From Gadus chalcogrammus (taxonomy: Eukaryota > Chordata > Actinopteri > Gadiformes > Gadidae), in the NCBI RefSeq assembly GCF_026213295.1, contig NC_079422.1, positions 24,040,748 to 24,104,747 on the forward strand: a stretch of 64,000 bases of DNA, given 5' to 3'. Each line of letters begins with the position of its first letter. The first letter of the stretch is position 1. The notes beneath the pieces are model-generated. The model did no database searches, was not told the DNA's origin, and saw nothing but the letters and a program-made list of their open reading frames with translations. Shown one piece after another: positions 1 through 13,486 of the stretch. The position numbers and the translations under genes are program-made.

Positions 1-187
1 TCTCCTCCCCCACCTCCTCCACCTCCTCCATCTCTTTTCCACCACCTCCTCCACCTCCTCCTCCACCTCCTCCACCTCCACCACCACCTCCATCCCCTCC
101 ATCTCCTCCTCCACCATCTCCACCTCCGCGTCCTCCACCTCCTCCCCCTCCACCACCTCCCCCTCCTACTCCTCCACCTCCTCCCTT
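1..187. repeat. CCT/CAC triplet-rich low-complexity tract
   Basis: Nearly pure pyrimidine/adenine strand made of irregular CTCCTC and CACCTC triplets. It runs off the left edge, so the full length is unknown. No codon structure is convincing. The tract stops abruptly near 187, where ordinary mixed sequence begins. Confidence 0.85.
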
Positions 188-3100
188 CGGGGTCTGCTAG
201 CCTCCCCCTGTTGGCTAATTCCAATTGGCGGGTGCAACGTTTTTCGATTCAACGACACGTTGCATTTCCCCTCATGACCATTTCGTGGCGGTGCCAAGCA
301 TAGCAGTGTAACGACGTGTTCATTAAAAAGCCAGTATTCAGTCTAATGTGACGGGAGGAAGAAAACTGTTGACGCCAAGCCGGGCGCTTTTATACCGTGT
401 TTTATGTCGCCCGGTCCTAATTCCTTTGGCGATGCCAGCTTTAACGTATTTCCTACTCACTATTTCATGGGAGTAGCATGAAGTACCATCTCGAACGGTA
501 GAGGAGAAGACCCAGTTTTATTACCGTGTGAAGCAGAGTAGAGGACAGTTATATTGTCTTTGAGTACCTCAAGGCTTTCTGGGAGCTGGGCTATTATTGG
601 TGGACTGAAGGACAGAGAGAATGAAAGGGAGGGCTTCTGCCTGCACTACTCTAATGAAGCCCTGTAATGAATTATTCTGTACGGCTCGCTTTAGCCTTGC
701 GCTTTACACTGCATTTTCTGCTTGCTCACTCAAATGCACAGCTGGCTATACCATCAACAGCTCTCAGGGGAGGCTGACGTCAATCGAGAGGAGCAGCGCT
801 TTAATGTACGGGGCTTCTGCGATGATAACAGCTGATTTTAATCAGCAACGCTGATCACGAAGTGTATGCATAGCGAACAGCTCGGTGACTGGCGCTCGGT
901 ACCGCGGTATGCACAAGATACACAAGGCTCTGCTAGCTTGACATGCTAGGGGCTTCCTCGTTAAACACGTAGAGACAGCAGCAGGCGGCGCTGACCTCGG
1001 CTGACCTAGCTAATTATGTTCCTTCCCCTTCCAATCTGCCAAACATGTTTGTGTATTAGTGCGCTGTGTCACGGTCTCGATGGCTGTACGCTCTCCAAGG
1101 TCTCTCCATGGCCACAATGTCAGCCCCCCCTTTAATTGTGCTTCAGGACATGCATTTCAATGATTTAGATGATCATTCTAGATGATCTAGATCTAGATAG
1201 AATGATCTCTTCTGTTCAATTATGTTCCTCCAGTGGTCAAATGACTGCCGCCAAATCGAACCCATTCTACCCAAATATTGGAGCATTTCAAAAACAGGCA
1301 GAAAAGAGATGCATCATTTTAATTATATTTAGTGTTTGCGGATATCTATAAACACAATAATACACATTGAATATGTGATATTAGTGTGGCACATGTTTTA
1401 ACTTTTCTAATGGTTTTTCCCCCCGCAATTAAAAACAGAGTCTACCCCGACAATGCAATAGTGTGAGAGTGCGTGCTCTTGTCCCCCGGGGCTGAACGCA
1501 TGTGTGGTGCCATAAGCGATATTTGGAAGAATGGGAACGGTGGCAGTGGAGCCGAGGCAAAAATGCAATTATGTGAAGTATGTTTGTGGTGTGGAGGCAA
1601 GACTGCATCATAAATAAACATGCAGGCTAAGGATAAATGTCTAATTTATTCTATTTGTTAGGCAGTAGAAGCTGTGTACATAATTAGAAACATTATGATC
1701 TGAGCGTTTATATTTTATTAAACTACTTTGCGCTCTCGTGACTGTACTGTAAACAAACTTTGGAGGGATCTTGAAACGTGAACTTGAGATAGTGCAATGT
1801 GAGACGTAAGACATTTCAAAATCCGGTTCATCATCATTAGCTATTAATTTCCTAATTAGAATTCATAAGCATGAGAAACGACTCACATGTACAGAAGTGC
1901 TATTCGGTGGGTTGACTGTACCATCTAGTGTAGTTCTCGCATGTTAAAGACCCCAAATCGAATTAATAATTAAATCATTGATTTAATTTTAATATGAGAG
2001 AGGTAAACAGAACATTTTCTGGACTATACACCCCAACAAACTACAGTAAGAAAGCATCCGAATTTGTATTTTGTTGACCACTTTTAGTGCAAGCTACTCT
2101 TGAAAACCCTATTAAACCAGGAGGTAGAAAATAGCTGAAGTATGAACAGTCAGGCAAAGCTAGTTCTTAAAATAACAAAGCTTGGCTGATACACTGCAGA
2201 AAGGAGGGCAGGGGTACCATTTCATCAGTGATATTGATGATGTAATAAGGAACAATACTACAGTTGTGAACAGCAAACTAGAACTGTATTTTGTAGGTAT
2301 TAAGACTCAAAACTCAAATGATAGTATGCTAACTGTATATTTCTGGGTCATATCCTCACATAACATTGCATCAGAAAGGCATTAAAAACTGCCAACACGT
2401 TACCTTATTGCCCACATTGGAAGGACTCCGACCCTTGCTATTGAAGCAAGCCATTTCCTCGCTTTGTCAACAAGCGACAAATCTGATTTCCTGTTTTCAC
2501 CCAGCTTAGAAATGAACTTCCCCGCACTCCACACACACCAGATGCCCTCTCACGGGGCCTTCTGAGACCCGAGTGGGAACGATATTTAAAATGGATTCCA
2601 CGCTTCCATTGATTCACAGGACGGTATGTAGCCTAAATAATATATAAGCAACTGCTGCAAGTAGCATACAAAACTGTATCTCTATTATAAAAAAAAAACA
2701 TAATCATACATTTATTAAAATCCATCAACAAAAGCAGCACACAGCTAGTACATGCTAATTCGAGGGCACTTTAATCGCTCACGTCCCCGATGCTAGCTGT
2801 TAGCGCGCCTCTGTGTGATTCCACCAGGCCTCCCTGTGTAAATTAATCCGTGTAAGTTGCGTGTAGTCGACAAACGCAACATGTTACATGTGTGCTGGGA
2901 GACCAGCACACCACTGAGGACGCACCAGCGCGAGATAAGCGCCGGGGATTCAAAGGCAGGCCAGTATGATGAGGGTCTTGAATAATAGATGCCACGACGC
3001 TCACCCGTTGCATTGTGTTGAGACTGGTGGAACCGCCTCTGGTCTAGCGTTTCAAAGAGACTGTGTGATACTGAGGAGTGTATTGTAAAAAGGGTTTGTG

Positions 3101-5202
3101 GGGGGAGCAGGCAAATTCAGAGCAGAATCACACAATGTCTGTGTGACAGATTTTATTACTGTTTTCACTTGGCATCCCGTCCTGCCGTCCGCAGCGTCTT
3201 CCCTGTGTCGGTGTCACTCGTAAATTGTGAAATCGCAAACGTTAAATTCCCTCGAAGCGTGTTCAATGGTGCTGAGTGATTTATGCAATATTAAACACGG
3301 AGGGGCGCGCTGATTCTGTGTGCCCGGTTTCCATTGGAGAAAATACGGATGTTTATAGTTTGTAGCAATATAAATATTTGTCCATGATATCAGAAATGTA
3401 TTCATAGAATGAGGGCAATATGTGTGTTCCACCTATATGTTTGCATCTACATTTGCGATGCAACGCAACATGATAGCCACATTTTAGCAGATGTATATAA
3501 TGTATGTATTGGCATTAATTGTGTTCAATATACCTGATGTATTGTTGATACGTGTTGTTAATAATGTGTTGTTTCCATCTAAATGATAACATCAACAGCA
3601 GCAACAGTGGGTTTGTCTGTATACTACTCTGCCTCCACTTCATTTTTTCCATTCCTACATTTAGCTGCATAATGTGCAGAATGGTGGCACTGAGCTCCTC
3701 CAATGTTCTCCCCGGGCTATTAAACAGATATTACATTTGTTTAGCGAGAACGCTGGCAGCCGCCCTCTTACCCCATCTGTATTTATTATTCTTATCAATA
3801 TCTGCATTGGTGCACACAGACAGTCTCCTCTGCAGGGCACTTAACCCGCCTAGTCTCCCGCTCCGAGAGCGACTGTGTCCAGAAAACAAAACCCACCTTA
3901 ATCACCGATCGTGACATCTGTGTGAGCCACGCCTTAGCGGGCATTTTCTATCCATAAACTTCGAATTGAAAAAAAACTAAACGCGCCCGCTGGTCAAATA
4001 GGGGAGATGGTATCCTCCTTCCACCGTAGACAGTCGTCTACATAAAGATACACCACCTGCGCTCCACGCTTCGCCAGCTCATGCGTCTCCTCAGGCGCTT
4101 CCACTCTGCGGTTACTGCTGCTGCTGCTGTTGTTGTTTTCTGTGCGTTTCTCATCATCAGTGAAAATAAGAATTAAGAGGAGAGTATCGAGGGGTACACG
4201 CACCGGTGAAAGCACTTGAACAGCTAATTATAATAACCTGACACAAGTGAGTAATTCAGCTGCCTCAAAGCAAGCTGGGAGAGCAGGGATTGCTTAAGAG
4301 GAATGGATCAGGCTGGAGGCCATTGCACACTGAGGTGTTTAGACACAAAGTGGAGATTTGTCTTCCGGTTGGTTTTGATTTGAACACCGACGACGTACCC
4401 TGATCACCAGCGAGGCAAAGTACGAGATCGTCGCAAACACATGCACGCACACACCGAACACACACAAGTCAACAACAAATAACAGTTGCATTAGAAGAGG
4501 TTTTGTTGCAGACTTTTATCAACATACATTATTTATTGAGCAATCATTTCCCATTAATCATGGATGACAAGCCAGTTAACTGGGTAATTGCGGAGAAATT
4601 GTAACCAAACAGCTCTCGCTTAAAGGCGCAAAAGTAGGTCATACTTTAACTAAAGCCTGGTAACGTTCATGTTCTGGTTCCGCATGGACAACATCGACGA
4701 ATAGGATGTTCTCTCACTGTTGATACATCCATTTAACGCTTCCGAAAGAAAGATTTCTAATGATTAAAATTAAATATGTTTAATTTCACATCATTAATGA
4801 CCACAGGGGTTTTACACTGGTACGTTCTAATCTGGATTATGGGTCATTTCTATTTCCAGTAATGAGGACATGTTCTCTTCAGCCCCCCCCCGCACAAACC
4901 AATACTCTTACCTTCCAGTCATAATGTGGACAACACATCCTCCAGAATCCCCTTAACAAAACTTCAGACGTTTATTGGTCTCACTGGATGAACATCATAT
5001 TCATGTTTCAAACACACGGGCAGAGACAGGGACCGTGAATAAAACACCAAAAATCAGACTAATGAGCAATGCCCTTCAATCGCTATTCTCTCCCCTTAGA
5101 AGACGGCGAAGCCACCGGATATAAAACGTGTGTCACGCACACCCCTATCCATTAGCTTCTCCTACAGAAGCAGGGCAAAGGATTCCTTCTGTAAACCAGG
5201 TT
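188..5202. other. Gene-free stretch, possibly intronic
   Basis: About 5 kb of AT-rich sequence with only short, stop-limited frames and no recognisable protein similarity. A small stem-loop (10-bp arms at 1171-1180 and 1198-1207) is visible. If the minus-strand TPR exon near 14.2 kb is a real first coding exon, this stretch may lie inside its long first intron; that is inference. Nothing else could be supported here. Confidence 0.5.
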
Positions 5203-6092
5203 ACACCACAGATAGGTGGTGTACGAAACAGACCACAGATAGGAGGTGTACGAAACAGAACACAGGTATACGAAACAGACCACAGATAGGAGGTGTACGA
5301 AACAGACCACAGATAAGAGGTGTAGGAAACAGACCACAGATAGGAGGTGTAGGAAACAGACCACAGATAGGAGGTGTAGGAAACAGACCACAGATAGGAG
5401 GTGTACGAAACAGACCACAGTTAGGAGGTGTACGAAACAGACCACAGATAGGAGGTGTACGAAACAGACTACAGAAAGGAGGTGTACGAAACAGACCACA
5501 GATAGGAGGTGTATGAAACAGACCACAGAAAGGAGGTGTACGAAACAGACCACAGATAGGAGGTGTACGAAACAGACCACAGATAGGAGGTGTACGAAAC
5601 AGACCACAGATAAGAGGTGTACGAAACAGACCACAGATAGGAGGTGTACGAAACAGACCACAGATAGGAGGTGTACGAAACAGACCACAGATAGGAGGTG
5701 TACGAAACAGACCACAGATAGGAGGTGTAGGAAACAGACCACAGATAGGAGGTGTAGGAAACAGACCACAGATAGGAGGTGTACGAAACAGACTACAGAA
5801 AGGAGGTGTACGAAACAGACCACAGAAAGGAGGTGTACGAAACAGACCACAGAAAGGAGGTGTATGAAACAGACCACAGAAAGGAGGTGTACGAAACAGA
5901 CCACAGATAGGAGGTGTATGAAACAGACCACAGATAGGAGGTGTACGAAACAGACCACAGATAGGAGGTGTACGAAACAGACCACAGATAGAAGGTGTAC
6001 GAAACAGACCACAGAAAGGAGGTGTACGAAACAGACCACAGATAGGAGGTGTATGAAACAGACCACAGAAAGGAGGTGTACGAAACCGACCA
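5203..6092. repeat. 27-bp minisatellite, about 33 copies
   Basis: A 27-bp unit (core ACAGACCACAGATAGGAGG plus GTGTACGAA) is repeated about 33 times. One short irregular unit lies near 5259-5280. Variants recur along the array: GATAGG or GAAAGG, and TACGAA, TAGGAA or TATGAA. Because 27 is divisible by three, reading frames stay open on both strands for up to 327 codons and give nine-residue peptide repeats. These look like a by-product of the period and not a gene: there is no signal peptide, no unique flank and no sign of codon selection. Confidence 0.95.
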
Positions 6093-9000
6093 CAGAGCAG
6101 TCGTCTTCACAGCGGGCCCAGGTCACGTTGTACACTTCCCCAAAGAGGAGTTGAGGGGGAGGTGGGGGAGGTGGGGGAGGATGGGGATGGGTGTCAGAGG
6201 TAACAATAGAGCTGAGAATCCCCGCCTCAGCAGAATTTGAGAGCCCATGTATTCAATACCTCGGCTGGATCCATAGTTATGAGTTTAGCACAGATCCCGT
6301 GTGCTGGCACTGAGCCGAAGACGCCGATGACTTTGGGAAAGCCGAGGAAGAGGGGGAAGAGAGCGTTGCAGCGAGCACCACGGGTTTAGAGGTAGAGAAT
6401 CAGGATCAGGAAGTTAATCACCGCTGAAAACCTTGGTCAGCCCCGCGGTTCGCCTTGGCGCGCGGGGTATGCAGGGTATGCTAATGGACTCCTTGCAGTA
6501 CTGCACTCTATCCTATGTTTTCCCAGTGGGAGCACTTCCTCCCTGCAGCAGAAAAAGGGGGCTGTGCTAATTCTGGAGATATCCAGGTCTGGGGGCCTCA
6601 AATCTGGCCGAGATCCCTGGTGGGAGGGGCCAAGGAAGACTTAAGCTGACAGCAAGATGAACCCCTGGAAGACAAAAGAGGCATCCGGGAAGCTGGCTGT
6701 TTGTTGCACACAGGAGCAGGGTCTGTTTTCCTAGCTTCCACCTGCTTGTACCACTGATCCACTATCACCACTATCACCGCTGTGACGCTACGTGCATGCT
6801 AATGCGCTTGATTTCTTTCGGCTTTTTGACATTTCTGGCCATGTAATAGCAACCGAGAAAGCTATTAAGCCCATAATCAATTGATTGATTGTCCCGGGGG
6901 AAAGCGCATTCTAAGTATGTAGACGTCCTATAATCTGATTGAAAGTTTCTTGTTTTGAGAACTCTCCCAGGGTCGTAAGGGGGGCTTTATTTCTCCCACC
7001 GCGCAAGATCTATAGACTTTGAATTATTTTCCAATTTGCTGACCTGCAGAAGAAACAAGGAGCCATGAACTGCAGGCACACATGTGCAAATTCCAGTACA
7101 CATACATATGTAACCCGCAGTGGTGTACCACAACACACTAGCACCTCCTGGAAAACACGTGTGGATGGAGACACATGCATGGACACAAACACACAAACAC
7201 ACGCACAGACACGTGCACACACACAGCTATTGGACAGGTAGACCATTTGTGACTGCGATCGCAAATACATCAAAACAAATGACATCAGCTGACATCAAAG
7301 CCCTCCTATTTGATAGTTAAGCCATGGCACAGCCCTTCATTGTGGCCCCATCTCTGTGTGATTTGGCAGTTCACGCAATCGCTTCTCAAACGGCTGCAGC
7401 CCTAAGTCTCGTGGATGAAGAGAAAACCAGGTGGTGAATAGCAGAGGGGTGAGGCGCACGTAGCCTGATTCGAGATATTTTGAGATTGAAAAACCATGAG
7501 GTGAGGGGATGGTTTTAAACTGTGATGACAGCAGGTGAGGTGTGTGCGTGTGTGGGTTTGTGGGGCGTGCGTTCAGTCTTGAGGTATGTGCCTGCTGTAG
7601 CTATATTACCGCCTGCCACATGTTCCTCACTGCGCTTTTAATCGAGTGCAAACTAGAGCATCACGCAAGTACCTCTCAGGGTATTGATTATCATCAGGCC
7701 CCCAACGTCAGTTCGCTACACAACAAACAAACACCTTCCAAAAAATCCATGCCCTTGTATCCTAGCGTGGCGATACGGCTTTATGCACTACACGGCTTTA
7801 CATCAGTTGGTGCCTACTGCCTATAAGCGCAGAGCTAGAACTGACTTGACTACACCACAGAAGAGGGAGTGCTTGGGGTCAGACTACCAGGTACCGCTGA
7901 CAACACATAGATCAACTTCCTTCACGTTCTTGACCAACCGGTAAAAGAGGTGCTGCTGAAAAACAAAACGGCAGACTCGCGTGCGGTCAGTTTCCCCCCC
8001 CCCCCCGCCGCCAACCCTCCTGCGCCCCAAAACAACCTCACTTTAATACCATGGCCCCCATGAAAATGTGCAGAACCCGCCTATCGTCAGAGGCTCTCGG
8101 AGGAGCGACGGCAAGGAGCTCAATTACTCCCACTCATTCCTGCACATTTTCCAGACAAATAATTTCAGGTTTGTGCCCGCTAGCGCCAAACTCCCCGTCC
8201 GTCCCCAGCTCTCGCTGGCCTATAATTACACGCCATTCATTTGATTTGTTCATTAGTTCAAGCCTGGGTTGGACGGAGGCAAGTGGAACCCCTCTTATTA
8301 GTGGTTCCTGACTGTGCGCTCCCTGCTCAGAGGAGGGAGGGAGACGGAAAAAAACTGGGAATTAGGGGTGCAAGGGGAGCCGGGGTCTGGGAGCACGGGC
8401 ACAGGGCACAGGGCCACACCAAAGGACGGGGGTCATGTTTTTGTGGGAGAAGCTGATATAAAATGATGGATTCATGTTGTGGTGTGCGGCAGTTGTGCTG
8501 CGAGTGATGAAACCGAGCAATTGAAATGCAATTAGCACGACGTGTGTTAATAGATGTAGTTTTAGCTCTTTGGTTTGTATTCACTTTCGTGTTTAAAAAT
8601 AGAAACAAAATAGAAATATTAGTATCCATTTCAGTCAATTGAATAGTCATTCTATAGTGGGATTGCATGAAAGCTATACAAGACCACCAAAATGTATTTG
8701 TCAAATAGTCAGCTAAATGTTTAATGGCTGACGGCTGTACACTGGTGACAATGAAAGATGAATGTATAAAATGTATGCGTTGACTTTTTGCATATATTTA
8801 TATTCCATGGGGAAATTAACATAATGTTACTTCATCACAACCTAGAAGTAACATATGTTGGTATTTAGTTGTATGGGTATACATGATGCATACGTTAAAC
8901 AGTGGGACAGGCTGTTCTAGGATACGGTGAGCCTCTCTGGTGAGTCCGCCTCTCACCCCAGGAGGTCTATCCATATATCTAACACTAATTTCAATATTTT

Positions 9001-9450
9001 ATTCAGGAAGATGGGCACAGTTCATCTGCATGCATTGCTTGCTATATACATTGAACCAAGATCAGGAGAGAGCAACTTCGAGTTCATGAAACCCGAGCAC
9101 TCACTGCAGCCTAAGAACGCTGCTGAGAATACTCTCGAGAAAAACCATACAATCTGCATCAACAACAGCAGCAGGAGACCTACTGCATAGATAAGCTCGC
9201 CCAGTTGCGGTCTTTTTCTGGGCTACCTCCCCGAGTTCCTTGTTTGTGTTTTGTGCCTGCGGTGTGTCAAAGGGAAAGAACAGGTCACCCCTTTGTGTGA
9301 GATAAATATTTCAGCTGGGTAGAGTGAAAGCAACCAAGGAAAGCGCAAAGAGCTATTAAAGGTTGAACAGACAACACAGACGGCTGGGCATTACACAATG
9401 ATGGTTGTCTTCGGCAAGAAAAGCAGATTGTAGCAGAGGCTTCCAGCTTC
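6093..9450. other. Gene-free stretch
   Basis: About 3.4 kb with only short frames. Visible items are a purine-rich flank to the minisatellite (6145-6190), a short CA-rich patch (7180-7225) and a poly-C tract near 7994-8007. No exon with plausible splice sites and protein similarity was recognised. Confidence 0.5.
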
Positions 9451-9604
9451 TTCTCCTTCTCCCTCTCCTTCTTCCTCTTCCTTCTCCTTCTTCTCCTTCT
9501 CCCTTTTCTTCTTTTACTACTTCTTCTCCTTCTTCTTCTTCTGCTTCTCCTTCTCCTTCTCCATCTCCTTCTTCTTCTTCTTCTTCTCCTTCTTCTTCTT
9601 ATTC
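9451..9604. repeat. CTT/CTC polypyrimidine tract
   Basis: About 150 bp of CTT and CTC triplets on the plus strand, a polypurine-polypyrimidine tract. Reading frames across it yield poly-Arg/Lys or Ser/Pro strings that reflect composition only. Such tracts can form triplex DNA. Confidence 0.9.
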
Positions 9605-9829
9605 TGTGTGCACGGTGGCGGCGGCCCACCGGGTCCTCATCATCGTGGACGGGCGAGGATCTGAGCGGTCACACCTCTTCGGACCCGCTTACCCCGAACG
9701 CTTGGACAAAATATCAATACGCCGATATATCGTCACCCTTCTTCCTGCGATACGAGAATCGATCCACTGATGCCAAATATCGATATGGTTTTTAGCAACT
9801 GAAAAACTAAGTTTGGTCCATGAATAAAG

Positions 9830-10027
9830 AACGAAATCCAGCACTTTACCTTTTCACGGTCCATTTGTATTCATTGTTAGAGATATATCGTGATGCATCG
9901 TCATAGGATTGTGTAACAATATATAGATTATCACAGAGTCGCTGTATCGCGATACTATCGGTATCCCGGGCCAGGTATCGCGTATTGTGTAGTATCGTGA
10001 GGTACCCCCTGTGATTCCCACCCCTAC
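9830..10027 (-). mobile_element. Degenerate hAT-like non-autonomous element
   Basis: Read on the minus strand, it opens with AGGGGTGGGAATCACAGGG and continues with clustered CGATAC motifs. The same opening and order of motifs, ending in a block that matches up to the words 'AGTGCTGGATTT' and 'TTTATTCATGG', occurs on the plus strand at 52749-52965. Two dispersed copies therefore support a repeat family. Its terminus resembles hAT-type miniature elements common in fish. No transposase is encoded, and the far end and target duplication were not resolved. Confidence 0.6.
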
Positions 10028-10299
10028 GCCGACCCCCACCCCCCCCCCACCCCCCTCTGGGATATGGACCAATGACGGACGTCTCCCCATAGAGTCAACA
10101 GCGATGGGAACCGACGGCGGGCTCATGTTGATCGACACCGCTTGACGGATCGGCATTTGGGGGTGTCACGCTTTAGCAGACTGAATACCCCCTGATAAGC
10201 GCCATCATGGACGATAATGGCTTGGAATGCAAATGATAGGGACGGATTCCCTGATGAGGTGGCGTCAGTCAGCCTGAAGCTTCCCTGAGAGATCCGCTG

Positions 10300-11045
10300 T
10301 CACCGGCAGCGGCCCGGCGAGTGCGTGCGATGACAGACTGGGCTGCTGTTTGTGTCGCGTGTCACCGGAGCAGGGGGTGCGGCGGCGGCGGCAGCAGATG
10401 GAGCCAGAGGGAGCGTAGAGGCAGAGAACTCCCAGGACTGTCACCCCGACACTGCTTAGGATCACTCACAACTTGCCGCAAGAACAAAAGGCGGACCGAA
10501 ATACCAGATCTTCTCCTATCCGTCTATTTAACCAAACGGGGGCCCCACAAAGACACGACCAGCCAGGGATTGTAAGATCAGCGTCCCTCCTCACACTTCT
10601 CACACCATCCAAAGCAGACGAAAGACGAGCCTGTCCGAGCGGATATTCAGAGGTTGGCGGCACATCACAGATTTCCTTTTTTTCCACGTCAGCGAAATGC
10701 AAATACGCGCATTTAAGCGAGTGTTCCCCGTCTCGCGAGTGACACCCTATTTTGTTCCCATTTAATCTTTTTTCGATGCGTTCGGCGGGAGAGTGAGGTA
10801 GGACGGGCCCTGAAGCTGTCTCGGGTCATTAAAACCACACGCTCTCCCCCGCTCGCTCTTCGTTCGGGGAAAAGAGCACGCTCTGGCACTTACAGCAGCA
10901 GGGGAGAAGTCTGACAGGTTGGACAGGGGTTCCTCTCTCGGAGAGCGTTGGCGGCGGACCTCCAGAAGGTAGGCGCCTGGCAGTGCGTTGCCGCGCCGAC
11001 CGCGCCGGCTGTCACGGCTTGACGGACCTATCCAGAGGTGTGTTC
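10300..11045. promoter_or_regulatory. CpG-rich block, candidate promoter
   Basis: A locally GC- and CpG-rich segment within AT-rich surroundings. It contains plausible donors in both directions: AGAAG|GTAGGC near 10967 on the plus strand, and CTGCT|GTAAGT near 10888 on the minus strand. This is what a CpG-island promoter with a non-coding first exon could look like, but no downstream coding exon was identified. The call rests on composition only. Confidence 0.3.
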
Positions 11046-11048
11046 TGA

Positions 11049-11079
<31 letters not shown>

Positions 11080-11098
11080 CGGGGGGGTGGGGGGGGCA
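11049..11098. repeat. Poly-G tract
   Basis: About 40 nearly uninterrupted G residues, then broken G-runs to 11098. This is potential G-quadruplex DNA. Homopolymers of this length are also prone to assembly and sequencing error, so the exact length should not be trusted. Confidence 0.85.
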
Positions 11099-11099
11099 T

Positions 11100-13020
11100 G
11101 ATGGATGATGAATATGTACTCACGGTGGAACTAAATGCCAGCTCACTCCTGTGATTTAATCCGTTGTCCCTTCATCAAACATTGGGCTGAGCGGGCTGGC
11201 CGCCATTTCCGACTGTGCAAACCTAAGCCCTCTCCCTCCCTCTTCTCAGGGCCATCGGCGGGAGGGGTGTGGCTGCGCTGCCGTGGCGACTGGTCACAGA
11301 GTAGCACAGGCGGACCTCTTAAAGTCACGCCACCCTGCCACTCGTTTGCCTATAGGCTCAAGCAAAGCTTGAATTAGGCTAAAACAAAGCTGGGAAGGAT
11401 CCCTCATTCAAACAATACAAGCCATGTCAGATCAGTACATTGCACTCTAATGAACAGATAGATTATAGAATCACAGGCCGTGATTAGAAGAGCCTGCTAG
11501 ATTGGAGATAGTTTCACTTCAAGCAGACTGTTCATCAATGCGACAACGGGTATATTTTCCGTCAAATATAGTAATTATGCTGCGAGAATGTGCCGTGTTG
11601 ACCTTGGGTTTTCCCTTCCGATTCATCAAGTAGAAAAAGCTTATTTCCACCAAAGCTTCAATGATGACTCCATTGATGTACTGCGCGGCGCATGGCTACA
11701 TTTCTATATTAGCCACTAAAGTCAGGCACAATGAGCATCCCCAAGGCACTTGTCTACATACAGAGTGTGAAAAACTACCTCTTGAAAAATAATTGCTTGC
11801 CTGACTGTTCGATTTGAACAGACAGAACGCTGCTGTACACCCACTCCACTGCCTCCTGCTCTCTGAGTGAGCGGCCTGTTTATCAACACTGCCCCCTGGT
11901 GGCGACTCCTTATAAATGGATGTGTTGATGTGCATTCAGTTTTGTACTGCACAATCATTCTTTCATATACATGCGTATACTACCTGTATTATCCTCGTGC
12001 TGGTTGTATATTATTTACGAATAGTTAGACAAAGAATTACTTGATTGATCATAGGCTTGAGTAGAGGTTGTTATTTCAGCAGGTAAAGCATACATATGAT
12101 AGCTCAAAGCCTTATGATCTGGCTTGGCACCTGAGCTATCTGAAACATTCGGCAATGCGGGTCATTAAAACTAATCATCGCAGCGATGTGAGATTAATTT
12201 GATTAGATCATGAAAGCACTACGCGTGTAATCAAGGATCAGAAAGGCACCAACAGCAATATTGTCCTTTCATATTGCTTCAATGTTACCCTGACAAATGA
12301 GGAAATATTATATAAATATTGCCTTTGTGATTCAGAAGGACTTTGATCTCTCGTGACTCAACGAAATTACACTTTTCAGAGCGCGCGGGTGAAACCTACC
12401 TGTGATATCCCCGGGATTGGACGCACGACCGCAGATCAAAGAGAGAGGTGGCCTTTGATCCGTCACCGGCGACAAAGGCACGATCACCATCCGTCTTACT
12501 CGATCTAATTATTATCAATCTCTCACTGCTTATCAGAGCTATCTTTCTCTCTCTCTCGTTGCTTAATCATGCAATCAATGGGGCTCCGCGTCAGAGAGGA
12601 ATGAGTCTTCCAGTGACCTGTGAGGTTGACTAATGTGAAATCTATGGTAGGTTAGTCCTCATGGCCCGACACCACGCCACAGAATACCGCTATCTATGCC
12701 ATCAATCAGGGGCCACCGTTACGGCATTACCAACAGACACTCTGAGAGTGGATTTGGATTATACCTTGAAGTGCTTGAGACCTGAATGAAGAATCCTGAA
12801 AAATCAATGCCTATGGCGCGGAAGGAATTAACACTGAATAAAAAAAAATTGCAATGGGGATTTATTATTTCCTTAGTGGGTATTTTAAGGAAAATCGATC
12901 GATGGGCTGTGATCAACGTCAACATTTTTAACTAATGTGTTATCCTATGACAATTAAACCAATATTATCATATGGTTGCGTTTTTTTGGACACAGGTTTT
13001 CAGTATCAAAGTAAAGACAA
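11100..13020. other. Gene-free stretch
   Basis: About 1.9 kb of mixed sequence with no recognisable exon. The short frames at 11135-11377 and 11696-11958 show no similarity I know. Confidence 0.45.
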
Positions 13021-13021
13021 C

Positions 13022-13232
13022 CCCATAACCCTAACCCTAAGGATAAACCATAACTCTAACCCTAACCCTAACGATAAACCCTAACCCTAACCCAAACGAT
13101 AAACCCTAACCCTAACCCTAAGGATAAACCATAACTCTAACCCTAACCCTAACGATAAACCCTAACCCAAACGATAAACCCTAACCCTAACCCAAACGAT
13201 AAACCATAACCCTAACCCAAATGATAAACCCA
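13022..13232. repeat. Interstitial telomere-like CCCTAA array
   Basis: Degenerate array of CCCTAA hexamers (vertebrate telomere unit, C-rich strand on plus), interrupted at regular intervals by GATAAAC. It thus forms a higher-order unit of roughly 'ACCCTAACCC' blocks plus a 'GATAAACC' spacer. A further short patch lies at 13420-13442. It could be an interstitial telomeric sequence or a satellite inside a mobile repeat. Confidence 0.8.
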
Positions 13233-13486
13233 CAATGCATTTCGGGATCGCCCCATACAAAGTCAATGAGGTCCGTCAACGGAAAGATGCAGTGGGCAAA
13301 GGGTGTTACGTCTCGTTCCCACTGCACTACTCGGGCTCTGACAACCCTGGAAAGCTCCCGCATCCGTCAGGCATGCCTTCTGACATCCTTTGACTGACGG
13401 TGCAGTGGGCACGAGGCAAAACCCTAACCTTAACCCTAACCCAGTTACCAGAGGAGCCCAATGTTAATCATGTGGTAAAGGAGCCG

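Noticed and set aside
5152..6154. Open frames of 327 (minus) and 302 (plus) codons
   Set aside because: Both come from the 27-bp tandem repeat, whose period keeps frames open; no unique coding sequence or splice context.
9285..9629. Arg-rich 114-codon frame
   Set aside because: Composition artefact of the CTT/CTC polypyrimidine tract.
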